Shown here: one piece after another, positions 25,613 to 33,778 of the stretch
How positions within the stretch are numbered: the stretch's first letter is position 1
Layout of the letters: the number at the start of each line of letters is the position of its first letter
Source of the DNA: Desulfurivibrionaceae bacterium
GTDB lineage: Bacteria; Desulfobacterota; Desulfobulbia; Desulfobulbales; UBA5123
Direction: 5' to 3'
NCBI GenBank assembly: GCA_030145325.1
Contig: JAQYVW010000027.1
Span: forward strand, 1 to 37,070
Length of the DNA stretch: 37,070 nt
Translations under genes and position numbers: made by a program
Notes under the pieces: model-generated
What the model was told of the DNA's origin: nothing
Seen by the model: only the letters and a program-made list of their open reading frames with translations
The model's database searches: none

Positions 25613-25756
25613 TTGGCCAGAAAAACAAACTACTCATTTGAGAAACGCCAAAAAGAATTGGCCAAGATAAAGAAGAAAGAAGAAAAGAAACTGCGCAAGC
25701 TGGAGAAACTGCAGAATCCTGATGAAGAACAGGAAACCACTCCTCCGGAGGATTAA
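25613..25756 (+). CDS. 47-residue highly charged small protein
   Basis: A short frame begins with a TTG at 25613, preceded by AAGGA 7 bases upstream. The product is extremely rich in Lys and Glu: an N-terminal 'ARKTNYSFEKRQKELAK', a Lys/Glu heptad-like helix to about residue 33, then an acidic Pro/Glu tail ending PPED. Similar 'NYSFEKRxKELxK' small proteins occur in deltaproteobacterial genomes as far as I recall, but no function is known. Its position right after a cold-shock gene is noted without a claim. It has its own ribosome binding site and lies after the csp terminator, so it needs a separate promoter or read-through. Confidence 0.6.
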   Translation: MARKTNYSFEKRQKELAKIKKKEEKKLRKLEKLQNPDEEQETTPPED

Positions 25757-25903
25757 CCCCTGCCGCTCTGCTTTACAATTACCCCCCAATAAACATTAGG
25801 TAACGCAACCAAAATCACTTTGGTTGCGCCAACATTATTACCCGTAAAAAAACCTATTTGCCGCGGGAAGTCTCCTTGTGGCTTTAATTATAAGGATACG
25901 ACC

Positions 25904-27538
25904 ATGATAACCGCCACCAATGTTGCTCTCGCCTATGGCAAGAGAGTCATCTTCAAAGACGTCAACATCAAGTTCACCCCTGGCAACTGCTACGGCCTGA
26001 TCGGGGCCAACGGTGCTGGCAAATCCACCTTTTTAAAGATTTTGGCCGGACAACTTGAGCCTGATTCAGGTCAGGTCAGCAAAGGTCCAAAACAGCGCTT
26101 GGCAATGCTCAACCAGGATCAGTTCGCCTTTGATGATCACTCTGTTTTCGATACCGTGATCATGGGCCACAAGAAACTCTACAAGATAATGGCCGAACGC
26201 GAGGCCCTCTACGCCAAGGCTGACTTCAACGAGGAAGATGGCATTCGTTCCGGAGAGCTGGAAAGCCAGTTCGGGGAAATGAACGGTTACGAGGCTGAGG
26301 CCGAGGTGGCGGTACTATTAAAAGGGATCGGCATCCCGGAAGAGTTACGCCAAAAGAAAATGAAAGAGCTTGAGGGTACCGAGAAAGTTAGGGTACTGCT
26401 TGCCCAGGCCCTGTTCGGCAACCCCGACATTCTGCTTCTAGACGAGCCCACCAACCAACTTGACCTAAAAACCATCAACTGGTTGGAAGAATTCCTTTCT
26501 CGCTTCCAGAACACCGTCATCATTGTCTCCCATGACCGTCATTTCCTCAATCAGGTCTGCACCCATGTGGCAGATATCGATTTCGGTAAGATCCAGACCT
26601 TTGTGGGCAACTATGACTTCTGGTATCAGGCCAGCCAGCTCCAGTTTCACCAAAAGGAAACAGAGAACAAGAAGAACAAGGCTAAGGCCGATGAGCTCAA
26701 AGAATTTATCCGCCGCTTCAGTTCCAACGCTTCCAAGGCCAAACAGGCCACCTCCCGGAAGAAGCTGCTGGAAAAACTCACCTTGGAGGAGATGCCGATT
26801 TCCTCCCGCAAATATCCCTACATTGTCTTCACCCCGGAACGGCCCTGCGGTGATATCATTCTGGAGATCGAAGGTCTCTCCAAAGATATCGACGGAGTTT
26901 CCATGTTCAAGGATCTCACCCTCACTGTGCGCAAGGGCGACAAGATCGCCTTTGTCGGCGACAACTCTCTGGCCAAAACCACCCTCTTCCAGATTCTCTC
27001 TGGAGAGATAGAACCGGACAGTGGCAGCTACCGCTGGGGGGTGACCATCAAAAACTCTTATTTCCCCAAAGAGAACAGCGCCTACTTCAAAAATGACGAG
27101 ATGAATCTGATCGGTTGGCTGCGCCAGTACGCCCACCCCAAGGAAAGTGAAAGTTTTGTCCGAGGCTTCTTGGGCAAGATGCTTTTCTGCGGTGAAGAAG
27201 CGATGAAGAAGACTGCCGTCCTCTCCGGTGGCGAAAAGGTGCGCTGTATGCTTTCAAAGATGATGCTCTCGGGAGCCAACGCCCTAATCCTCGATGAGCC
27301 CACCAACCATCTCGACCTGGAATCAATTACTTCTCTGAATAATGGCCTGATCTCTTTTCCCGAGGTGGTACTTTTTGCCTCCCATGACCATCAGTTTGTT
27401 TCCACCATCGCCAATAGAATTGTCGAGATCACTGCCGACGGCATCAGCGATCTGATGATGGACTTTGACGATTATCTGGCCAGCAAGGATGCAAATTCCG
27501 ACGGAGACCATGATAATTCGGACACCCAGGCCGCCTAA
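25904..27538 (+). CDS. ABC-F family ATPase (YbiT-like)
   Basis: This soluble twin-ATPase protein of about 544 residues has no membrane domain; ABC-F proteins act on the ribosome as translation factors or antibiotic-protection proteins. ABC domain 1 has Walker A 'GANGAGKST' and Walker B 'LLLDEPTNQLD'. The inter-domain linker follows, with 'RFSSNASKAKQATSRKKLLEK'-type sequence split around residues 268-288. ABC domain 2 has Walker A 'GDNSLAKTT', signature 'LSGGEKVR' and 'LILDEPTNHLD'. In domain 2 the last Walker A glycine is Ala, but the nucleotide-binding Lys is kept. The ATG at 25904 is chosen because AAGGA lies 7 bases upstream and the ABC fold begins immediately. It most resembles YbiT. Confidence 0.93.
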   Translation: MITATNVALAYGKRVIFKDVNIKFTPGNCYGLIGANGAGKSTFLKILAGQLEPDSGQVSKGPKQRLAMLNQDQFAFDDHSVFDTVIMGHKKLYKIMAEREALYAKADFNEEDGIRSGELESQFGEMNGYEAEAEVAVLLKGIGIPEELRQKKMKELEGTEKVRVLLAQALFGNPDILLLDEPTNQLDLKTINWLEEFLSRFQNTVIIVSHDRHFLNQVCTHVADIDFGKIQTFVGNYDFWYQASQLQFHQKETENKKNKAKADELKEFIRRFSSNASKAKQATSRKKLLEKLTLEEMPISSRKYPYIVFTPERPCGDIILEIEGLSKDIDGVSMFKDLTLTVRKGDKIAFVGDNSLAKTTLFQILSGEIEPDSGSYRWGVTIKNSYFPKENSAYFKNDEMNLIGWLRQYAHPKESESFVRGFLGKMLFCGEEAMKKTAVLSGGEKVRCMLSKMMLSGANALILDEPTNHLDLESITSLNNGLISFPEVVLFASHDHQFVSTIANRIVEITADGISDLMMDFDDYLASKDANSDGDHDNSDTQAA

Positions 27539-27565
27539 GTTAGTATTGTTCGTCTTCCTTTTTCT

Positions 27566-27602
27566 ATGGAAATCAGAACAGAGAAGCTTTTCTGATTTCC
27601 AT
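27566..27602. repeat. 13-bp perfect inverted repeat between the ABC-F and methyltransferase genes
   Basis: ATGGAAATCAGAA at 27566-27578 is exactly complementary to TTCTGATTTCCAT at 27590-27602, with an 11-base loop. It starts 28 bases after the ABC-F stop and ends 3 bases before the AGGTG ribosome binding site of the next gene. No T-run follows, so it may be a weak terminator, an mRNA-stability hairpin or a translational control element for the downstream gene. Confidence 0.6.
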
Positions 27603-27617
27603 TGCAGGTGACACATT

Positions 27618-29003
27618 TTGCCGCGAAAACCAACCAGCCCCAAGCGTCCCTACTCAAAAAAACGGCCTGCCCAGGACAGAGCGCCGCGCCATGAACGGCG
27701 GCCACGGAAAAGCGGCTCAGCTACCGCCGCCAAGGGCAGACCACCACACGACAAGAAAGCGGCAGCATTATCCTTTGCCGCTCTCCTGAAACCCCTCACC
27801 CCCGCGCCCACCACCCCGCAAGCACCGGTGATTCTTTACAGCTCGCCCTTGGCCCATCTTGACTATGAGGATGAACTGGCCATCAAAAACAAAGGGCTGG
27901 CCCTGTTCTGGCAGAAACATCGCTTGCCGGGTAAACCCGAACCGGTTATCTCCTCCCCCAGGCGACGGCGCTACCGGACGACCTCCAAACGCAGGGCCTT
28001 CCTCAAAGGCAGCACCCTCTATCTCCTCTTTAACGACCGGGCGTTGCAATACCAGAAAAAGCCCTTTGTTACCTCGCCCCTTGAACCACAGGGGCATGGC
28101 CGGATCTATGAATACCTGCAAAAAAAAATCAGTGAACCAGGGTTCAAACTGGTGGCTGGCCACCTGAACTATCTCATTGTCCGGGGCACGTATCAGGAAC
28201 ATGCGGTGATCTTTAATGTCGACACCTTGAATGGTTCACTGGTGCGCAAGCTGAAGATTATCGCCGACAACCTACAGAAGTTCTACCCGAAAGTGACGGC
28301 AGCATATATCTATCCAGCCGCCGACTCAGAGTATTACTTAGAAGAACAGCAGCCCACCAATCTTCTCCAGTTCAAAAAGCTTTACGGCAAAGCAGAACTT
28401 GCCGCCAGCCACCATCAATGCCGCTACTTTTATCACCCTACCTCGTTTTCCCAGGTCAACGAGTCATTGGTGCCGAAGATGCTGGAGACGGCAAAAGAGA
28501 TGCTGGCCCCGCAAGCAGGGCAAAACCTGCTGGATCTTTACTGCGGCTATGGACTGTTCAGCCATTACCTGGCACCAAGCTACAAACAGGTGCTGGGGAT
28601 TGATATCGAAGGACCATCCATCCGTGCTGCCATCTCCAACAAGAAATTCAATCCCGGCTCAAGAAATGCCCGCTTCCTGGCCCGCCGGATCACCGAGAGA
28701 AGCACTGAAGAAATCCCGCCGCCCACCAGCCGCGCCGAGGAGTCCATTCTCCTTGATCCGCCCCGCTTAGGCCCGCAAAAAGGGGTTATTGCCACCCTGG
28801 CCCTCCGCGAACCAGCAAAGGTCCTTCATATCCACTGCGGCATCGACCAGATTCCGGCCTCCATTGAGCAATGGCAACTGTGTGGCTACGGGGTTGAGCG
28901 CATCGTCCCCTTAGATATGTTTCCCGGCTCGGCAAACCTTGAGGTACTAATCTTGTTCAGCGCCGATCAAGATAAAAAAGATGAAGTGGCTAGCGACAGA
29001 TAA
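27618..29003 (+). CDS. TrmA/RumA-like class I SAM-dependent RNA methyltransferase, divergent
   Basis: The 461-residue protein begins at a TTG with AGGTG 7 bases upstream. The first 50 or so residues are basic, Pro/Arg/Lys-rich and probably disordered. The C-terminal half is a Rossmann methyltransferase like the RNA m5U enzymes: 'LLDLYCGYGLF' (about 304-314), 'LLDPPRLGPQKGV' (about 376-388) and a C-terminal 'GSANLEVLILF' with the Glu that would act as base. The catalytic-loop position reads 'IHCGID' with Cys407, where TrmA/RumA enzymes have an SCNP-type motif. No N-terminal 4Fe-4S cysteine set or TRAM domain is evident. An RNA m5U or related methyltransferase is likely; substrate and position are unknown. 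Confidence 0.75.
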   Translation: MPRKPTSPKRPYSKKRPAQDRAPRHERRPRKSGSATAAKGRPPHDKKAAALSFAALLKPLTPAPTTPQAPVILYSSPLAHLDYEDELAIKNKGLALFWQKHRLPGKPEPVISSPRRRRYRTTSKRRAFLKGSTLYLLFNDRALQYQKKPFVTSPLEPQGHGRIYEYLQKKISEPGFKLVAGHLNYLIVRGTYQEHAVIFNVDTLNGSLVRKLKIIADNLQKFYPKVTAAYIYPAADSEYYLEEQQPTNLLQFKKLYGKAELAASHHQCRYFYHPTSFSQVNESLVPKMLETAKEMLAPQAGQNLLDLYCGYGLFSHYLAPSYKQVLGIDIEGPSIRAAISNKKFNPGSRNARFLARRITERSTEEIPPPTSRAEESILLDPPRLGPQKGVIATLALREPAKVLHIHCGIDQIPASIEQWQLCGYGVERIVPLDMFPGSANLEVLILFSADQDKKDEVASDR

Positions 29004-29109
29004 CCCTTGTCCTATCAAGACCGTCGAGCTTGCCGGTGAGAGATAAACCACTCCCCACCTCACCGTCAGTCCACCATGCCTAAATACTTATAATCAAAGG
29101 AGACGGGCC

Positions 29110-29661
29110 ATGAGCAACTCTCTCAGCGCGCAATTACTGAAGGCAGGTTTGGCCAACAAGAAACAGGCCAGCAAGGCCAAACAAGAGCAGTACCAGAAAC
29201 AAAAAGCCCAAAAAAAACAAAAGGGCCAGAAGGGAGCAGAAACAGTCTCGGAGAGTAAAAAACTGGCCCAACAAACCCAGGCTGCCCAAACCGAACGAGC
29301 CCGGCAACTTAATCGAGAACGTTTACAACAGGTTGAAAAAAAGGAAGTTGCAGCCCAAGTCAAGCAGATGATTGGCTCCAACAAGATAAAGATCGGCAAA
29401 GGCGATATAGTCTATAATTTTGCCGACGGCAGCAAGATCAAGAAGATCTACATCAGCAAAGAGATCCGCGACCAACTGGGCAAGGGGCAACTGGCCATTG
29501 TCAAGAGTAAGGGGCAATACCAGGTGGTGCCAGCGGCAATAGCGCACAAGGTTGCCGATCGTGACGCCACAGCCGTCATTGTCCTCAATGAAGCGCCACC
29601 AAAAGCTGCGGAAGACGACCCCTACGCCCAGTTCCCGATCCCCGAAGATTTGGAATGGTAA
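29110..29661 (+). CDS. DUF2058 (YaiL-like) nucleoprotein
   Basis: The 183-residue protein has a Lys/Gln/Ala-rich coiled-coil-like first half ('SLSAQLLKAGLANKKQASKA' at 4-23) and a small folded C-terminal domain ('GDIVYNFADGSKIKKIYIS' near 98-116) ending in 'PYAQFPIPEDLEW'. These are the DUF2058/YaiL hallmarks. E. coli YaiL is only described as nucleoprotein- or polynucleotide-associated; the function is unresolved. AAGGAG precedes the ATG. It lies about 105 bases after the methyltransferase gene and may be co-transcribed. Confidence 0.9.
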   Translation: MSNSLSAQLLKAGLANKKQASKAKQEQYQKQKAQKKQKGQKGAETVSESKKLAQQTQAAQTERARQLNRERLQQVEKKEVAAQVKQMIGSNKIKIGKGDIVYNFADGSKIKKIYISKEIRDQLGKGQLAIVKSKGQYQVVPAAIAHKVADRDATAVIVLNEAPPKAAEDDPYAQFPIPEDLEW

Positions 29662-29707
29662 AGACTAAAACCGAAGCAGGCTGACACTGTGGCCCAGACA
29701 CCCCGGC

Positions 29708-31078
29708 TCAATCATCCATCAGCCCGTATTTCTTCAACTTTTTATGCAGGGTTTTGCGAGTTATCCCAAGCCTTCTGGCCGTCTCACTCTTATTGCCAGC
29801 ACACTGGGCCAGGGTTTCTAAAACTGCAGCCTTTTCCACCTCCTCAAGGGGCTGCGCCAACAGCGACGCCACCGAACCTTGTTCATCCAACAGCTGCGTT
29901 TGTTGCACTGAAAGCGGCAGATCTGTCACATCGATGTAATCAGAACGTGCCAACACCGTGGCCCGCTCAAGGCCGTTCATCAATTCCCGCACATTGCCGG
30001 GCCAGCCATACTTTAGCAACCGATCCATCGCCTGCGGGGTCAAACCCTTTAATTCCTTGTGATTCTGTTTACCGAATTTTTTTATAAAATGAGCAGCCAA
30101 TAGGGGGATATCCTCATGGCGAGCGCGCAAGGGCGGCAGGTCAAGGGTTACCACCGCCAAGCGATAGTAGAGATCTTCGCGAAAGCGGCCTTTGGCAATC
30201 TCCTCTTCCAGATTACGGTTGGTGGCCGCAAGCAGACGTACATCCACCACAACCTCCTTACTTCCGCCCACCCTAGTTACCTTGCGCTCCTGCAAGACCC
30301 GCAGGAGCTTGACCTGCATGGTTAACGGCATCTCACTGACCTCATCGAAAAAGAGGGTCCCGGTGTCTGCCTGCTGAAAGCGGCCATCGGTACTGCGATG
30401 GGCACCGGTAAATGCCCCCTTTTCATGCCCGAAGAGCTCTGATTCAAAGAGGGTTTCAGTGATGGCCGCACAATTTAAGGAGATAAAGGGGCCGTCACGC
30501 CGAGAGCTATTACGGTGAATAGCCGCCGCCACCAACTCCTTGCCAGTGCCGGAATCCCCCTGAATCAAAACACTGGCCTCGGAAGGGGCCACTTGGGAAA
30601 CCGTCTCCAGAAAGCTTGTTATGGCCGGGCTGTTACCGATGATCTGCGCCCGCTGGAAATGGTCGTTGATGGTGGCACGCAGTTGCTGGTTTTCCTTTTG
30701 CAGTTGACGATGATCCAATGCTCGGCGCAGATTCAGACGCAGTTCATCAAAATCAAGGGGCTTGGTCAAATAATCGTAGGCTCCCTTTTTCATCGCCGCC
30801 ACCGCACTCTCCACCGAAGAATAAGCGGTAATAATAATAATCGGGATGGACGGATTGTACTTCTTGATCTCCTCCAGAGCTTCAATGCCCGAGACCTTAA
30901 CCATCCGCACATCCATGAGGATCAGGTCATAGGGTCGTTCACAGACCAGATCAATGGCAGTTTGACCATCGTCCGCCTCACTCACCAGATACCCCCAGCC
31001 AGAAAGCAACTTCCCCAACATGATGCGATGGGCAAGATCATCATCCACCACCAAGATAGAAAACCGCGTCGCCGTCAT
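29708..31078 (-). CDS. zraR: sigma-54-dependent response regulator (NtrC family, ZraR-like)
   Basis: The 456-residue activator has three parts. The receiver domain occupies residues 8-120, with the phospho-acceptor Asp56 in 'LILMDVRM'. The AAA+ domain (about 140-370) carries Walker A 'GDSGTGKE' and the sigma-54-contacting GAFTGA loop. A C-terminal Fis-type helix-turn-helix contains 'ETARRLGITRKTLHKKLKKY'. It shares one base with the upstream kinase stop (TGATG), so the two are coupled. The divergent zraP gene with a sigma-54 promoter is the expected target. Other NtrC-family names such as AtoC are possible from sequence alone; context favours ZraR. Confidence 0.92.
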   Translation of the reverse strand: MTATRFSILVVDDDLAHRIMLGKLLSGWGYLVSEADDGQTAIDLVCERPYDLILMDVRMVKVSGIEALEEIKKYNPSIPIIIITAYSSVESAVAAMKKGAYDYLTKPLDFDELRLNLRRALDHRQLQKENQQLRATINDHFQRAQIIGNSPAITSFLETVSQVAPSEASVLIQGDSGTGKELVAAAIHRNSSRRDGPFISLNCAAITETLFESELFGHEKGAFTGAHRSTDGRFQQADTGTLFFDEVSEMPLTMQVKLLRVLQERKVTRVGGSKEVVVDVRLLAATNRNLEEEIAKGRFREDLYYRLAVVTLDLPPLRARHEDIPLLAAHFIKKFGKQNHKELKGLTPQAMDRLLKYGWPGNVRELMNGLERATVLARSDYIDVTDLPLSVQQTQLLDEQGSVASLLAQPLEEVEKAAVLETLAQCAGNKSETARRLGITRKTLHKKLKKYGLMDD

Positions 31079-32826
31079 CAGCCATCCTCCTTATCCACCG
31101 GAACCAGCAAAGTAAACTCCGTGCCTTTCCCCACCTTGCTCTGCACCGAAATCTCGCCGCCCATGGCCTCGACGATTTTATGAACAATGGCCAACCCCAG
31201 ACCAGTGCCAGCAGGCTTGGTGGTAAAGTAAGGATCAAAAATGGAACCCATGGCCTCAGTCATTATCCCCCGGCCATTATCAGCGATCCTCACCTCCAAC
31301 ATCTTATCCGCCACAGTCATGAAAATATCTAAATGGCCGCCGTTATCCATGGCCTCAATCCCATTCAGATAGAGATTGAGCAGAACCTGGGTTAAACGGT
31401 CGCCGTCAAGCCAGACCTGTTCCACCCCCTGGCCGATTTTCTGCCGCACCTGCACCCCTTTCTGCTGTGCATCCTCTGCAATCATCCGCAGCGAGTGCGC
31501 CAACAACTCCGGCAACCACACCTGCGTCCGCTTAATCGCAAGGGGACTTGCAAACTCAAGCAACTGGCCAACCACCCGGTTAAGCCGTTCTACCTCCTGA
31601 ATCATGATCGTGGCAATCTCTTGATCCTCCTCAACCTCTTGATAGCGCTCCCGAAAATAGGTGGCAAAGCCCTTGATGGAACTCAGGGGATTACGTATTT
31701 CATGGGCCACTCCTGCGGCCAAACGACCAATGGCTGCCAGCCTCTGGCTGCGCAGGATTTCTAGCTTCAAAGCCTTTACTTCACTCAAATCCCGGAACAG
31801 AAAAACCTTTTCCGAAAATCTGCCGCCCGCATCGGCCAGTGGCGCTGCCATCACCTCCAACGGCAGTGAACGACCATCAGCTAGCAGGCAAGCAAGTTCA
31901 GTTGATACCACCGTGGCCAGGTCCTGCGGTTGCTCTACCAACTGGGCCAAGGTCGGCGGCAGACACTCGCCGGCTAACTGCCCGACAACCAAATCCTCGG
32001 CCAAACCCAAAAGGGCGGCACCATGACCATTGAGGGCCAACACCCTGCCGCTCTCAGCCAAGGCCAACAACCCTATGGGCATATTCTCGGTAAGACGCTG
32101 AGAAAAGATGGTGAGTCGAGCCAGAGAACTTTTGGTACTGTCATAGGCTTGAAGCAAAAAAACAATCAACAAACCGGCAAAACAAACCAACAACAGGATA
32201 ACCCCCATCACCACCGTGTGCCGGGCATCCTGACGGCGGGCGCTTTCCACCGAAGTCATCTCCAGCCCCACAAAGATGATCTGCTCATTATCCGGCGCGA
32301 GCCCTGGCTGGCTAAGAACACGCCCCAGATGACGGCCAGGGTGCTCACGCCTGAATCTCTGCAACGGATGAAAAGACCGATAGACCTCAAAGACCTTACC
32401 CCCGTTGTCTGCGCTCACCGTACGCCACTGCACCTCCTTGGCCCCGGCGACCTTCTCCAGATCCAGATCACGGCCATATCCGGAACCGACCTTGGCAAGA
32501 TCGCTATGCGCCAACACCTGGCCGTGCTTATCGGTAACCGACAGGAAGACGATATCCGGCTGTTTGGCGGTCTCGGTCAACAACCGCTGCACCCTAAAAC
32601 CACTGCCCCCCGGCCCCATCATCATCCCGGTTCTGGCCCCAGCCTCAAATGAACGAATCAAGGCAGCCCCCTTCTCCACCATGAGATTAGTGACATTATC
32701 CCGTTGCCGGTTAAGGGCCTGGACAGTGAGGAGAATAAAGATCGGCGCCAGAACCAGAAAAGCGCCGATGACCAACCGAGGCGGGAATCGTAGCCAGGGA
32801 TGTTTGTGATGAGAATTGGTTAGCAT
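31078..32826 (-). CDS. zraS: membrane sensor histidine kinase (ZraS-like)
   Basis: The 582-residue kinase has a first membrane helix at about 18-36, a periplasmic sensor region of about 165 residues and a second membrane helix at about 204-226. A PAS-like segment (about 240-345) precedes the HisKA/HATPase module, with His375 in 'AAGVAHEIRNPLSS' as the phospho-acceptor. The ATPase carries N ('NLYLNGIEAM'), G1 ('IADNGRGI') and G2 ('GTGLGLAIV') boxes. The periplasmic part holds His-containing stretches ('RREHPGRHLG'), consistent with metal sensing but not proof of it. It forms an operon with the response regulator and diverges from zraP. Confidence 0.9.
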   Translation of the reverse strand: MLTNSHHKHPWLRFPPRLVIGAFLVLAPIFILLTVQALNRQRDNVTNLMVEKGAALIRSFEAGARTGMMMGPGGSGFRVQRLLTETAKQPDIVFLSVTDKHGQVLAHSDLAKVGSGYGRDLDLEKVAGAKEVQWRTVSADNGGKVFEVYRSFHPLQRFRREHPGRHLGRVLSQPGLAPDNEQIIFVGLEMTSVESARRQDARHTVVMGVILLLVCFAGLLIVFLLQAYDSTKSSLARLTIFSQRLTENMPIGLLALAESGRVLALNGHGAALLGLAEDLVVGQLAGECLPPTLAQLVEQPQDLATVVSTELACLLADGRSLPLEVMAAPLADAGGRFSEKVFLFRDLSEVKALKLEILRSQRLAAIGRLAAGVAHEIRNPLSSIKGFATYFRERYQEVEEDQEIATIMIQEVERLNRVVGQLLEFASPLAIKRTQVWLPELLAHSLRMIAEDAQQKGVQVRQKIGQGVEQVWLDGDRLTQVLLNLYLNGIEAMDNGGHLDIFMTVADKMLEVRIADNGRGIMTEAMGSIFDPYFTTKPAGTGLGLAIVHKIVEAMGGEISVQSKVGKGTEFTLLVPVDKEDG

Positions 32827-32951
32827 GATAAGTGAGTCTGCAAATTCAATACCAGATAAGCAGTGGACAACTCCACCTGCTCGTTACCCACCCTAGGCGG
32901 GCGAGGAGGAAAAGACCGGTCAAGAACAAGAGAACCATGAGCGGCTACAAA

Positions 32952-32981
32952 GTATCCACCTGGATACCGAGCCATGGATAC
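32952..32981. promoter_or_regulatory. candidate response-regulator binding sites (UAS) upstream of zraP
   Basis: A perfect 16-base palindrome, GTATCCACCTGGATAC, lies at 32952-32967, and a third half-site TGGATAC follows at 32975-32981, 14 bases downstream of the second half-site. It sits about 100-125 bases upstream of the sigma-54 promoter, the normal distance for an NtrC-type enhancer. It also lies about 125 bases upstream of the kinase start, so it could control both directions. Binding by the adjacent regulator is inferred. The rest of the 360-base interval (32827-33186) holds no credible gene. Confidence 0.55.
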
Positions 32982-33078
32982 ATATTACTCAGCTTAGCAA
33001 TTAGGGATGAGCAGTGTCAAACAATGAAAAATAGCCATTCTGCTTTTATATCAAAGGATTGCCCGCCACCCAAATCAA

Positions 33079-33094
33079 TTGGCACAGCCATTGC
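33079..33094 (+). promoter_or_regulatory. sigma-54 promoter for zraP
   Basis: TTGGCAC at 33079-33085 and TTGC at 33091-33094 are separated by five bases, a full match to the -24/-12 consensus of RpoN promoters. Transcription would begin near 33105, leaving a leader of about 80 bases before the zraP ATG. The adjacent regulator has the GAFTGA loop needed to activate such a promoter. Confidence 0.88.
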
Positions 33095-33186
33095 TTTTGC
33101 AAATAGACAACCGGAACCGATGCATCGAGACTCGAATCCATTGCCAAAGAGAAGAACAAAGAAAATTTTACGGAGGACAGTAGACC

Positions 33187-33672
33187 ATGAAAAGAACCTT
33201 ACTCACCATCGCTGGAATCGGATTACTAAGTGCCTTTCTCGCCTACCCGGCCTTCTCCCATAACCCCGGCAGACACATGGGGCAACAGATGGAATTAGGC
33301 CAACGACTGGGCGCAGGACAACACTACGGACGCGGCCATTACCAATCATTGAGCACAGAACAACAACAAAGGATAGACAAACTGCACGAAAGTTTTACTA
33401 CCGACACCAAGGAATTGAGGCTCAAGCTGCACCAGAAAAGGGCAGAACTACAGGCGGTGCTGGCCAACCCAACCCCAAACAAGGCCGAGGCGATGAAAAT
33501 CCAAGAAGAACTCAACACCCTGCGGAACAGCATGATGGGGAAACGGCTGGAATTCAGACTGGAAGCCCAAAAAATTGCTCCGGAGGCCACGCTGGCCGGC
33601 AACGCCTTCTGCGCGGGGCCAGGATCAAGAGCAGGCCAGGGGGGAAGGCACCAACAGATGATGAATTGGTAA
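33187..33672 (+). CDS. zraP: periplasmic ZraP/Spy/CpxP-family metal-responsive protein
   Basis: The 161-residue protein has a signal peptide (residues 1-24, cleavage near AFS-H) followed by a His/Gly/Gln-rich N terminus ('HNPGRHMGQQM'). The body is a helical Spy-like core with 'LSTEQQQRIDKLHESF' (about 55-70), an LTXXQ-like signature, and a Lys/Glu/Leu-rich helical segment. A Gly/His-rich C-terminal tail contains Cys138. In enterobacteria ZraP is a zinc-binding chaperone that modulates ZraS. GGAGG precedes the ATG by 10 bases. The sigma-54 promoter and divergent two-component genes complete a ZraPSR-like envelope-stress module. Confidence 0.88.
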   Translation: MKRTLLTIAGIGLLSAFLAYPAFSHNPGRHMGQQMELGQRLGAGQHYGRGHYQSLSTEQQQRIDKLHESFTTDTKELRLKLHQKRAELQAVLANPTPNKAEAMKIQEELNTLRNSMMGKRLEFRLEAQKIAPEATLAGNAFCAGPGSRAGQGGRHQQMMNW

Positions 33673-33681
33673 CTAAAGCGC

Positions 33682-33726
33682 ATCACCTCAACGATCAGAT
33701 GCCCCGCACCTGCTCGTTGAGGTGAT
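33682..33726. terminator. bidirectional hairpin between zraP and the FAD dehydrogenase
   Basis: ATCACCTCAACGA at 33682-33694 is exactly complementary to TCGTTGAGGTGAT at 33714-33726 with a 19-base loop. It lies in the convergent gap, 9 bases after the zraP stop. No T-run follows on either strand, so it is either a factor-assisted terminator or a 3'-end stabiliser. Confidence 0.55.
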
Positions 33727-33778
33727 CCATCCTAAGCCCCCAAGAGAGACAGGTTCAATATTCCCCAGCCCCCCCCCC

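Noticed and set aside
25820-25903. 28-codon N-terminal extension of the ABC-F protein
   Set aside because: The ATG at 25904 has AAGGA at ideal distance and starts exactly at the ABC domain; the extension has no ribosome binding site.
33117-33140. tRNA-like fragment (GACTCGAATCCA)
   Set aside because: It resembles a T-loop by chance; no acceptor stem, D-arm or anticodon arm can be formed around it.
32832-33263. 143-codon plus-strand open frame across the zraP promoter
   Set aside because: It has no ribosome binding site, overlaps the start of zraP in another frame, and covers the sigma-54 promoter and palindrome. The composition (Arg/Pro/His-rich) is that of a chance frame.
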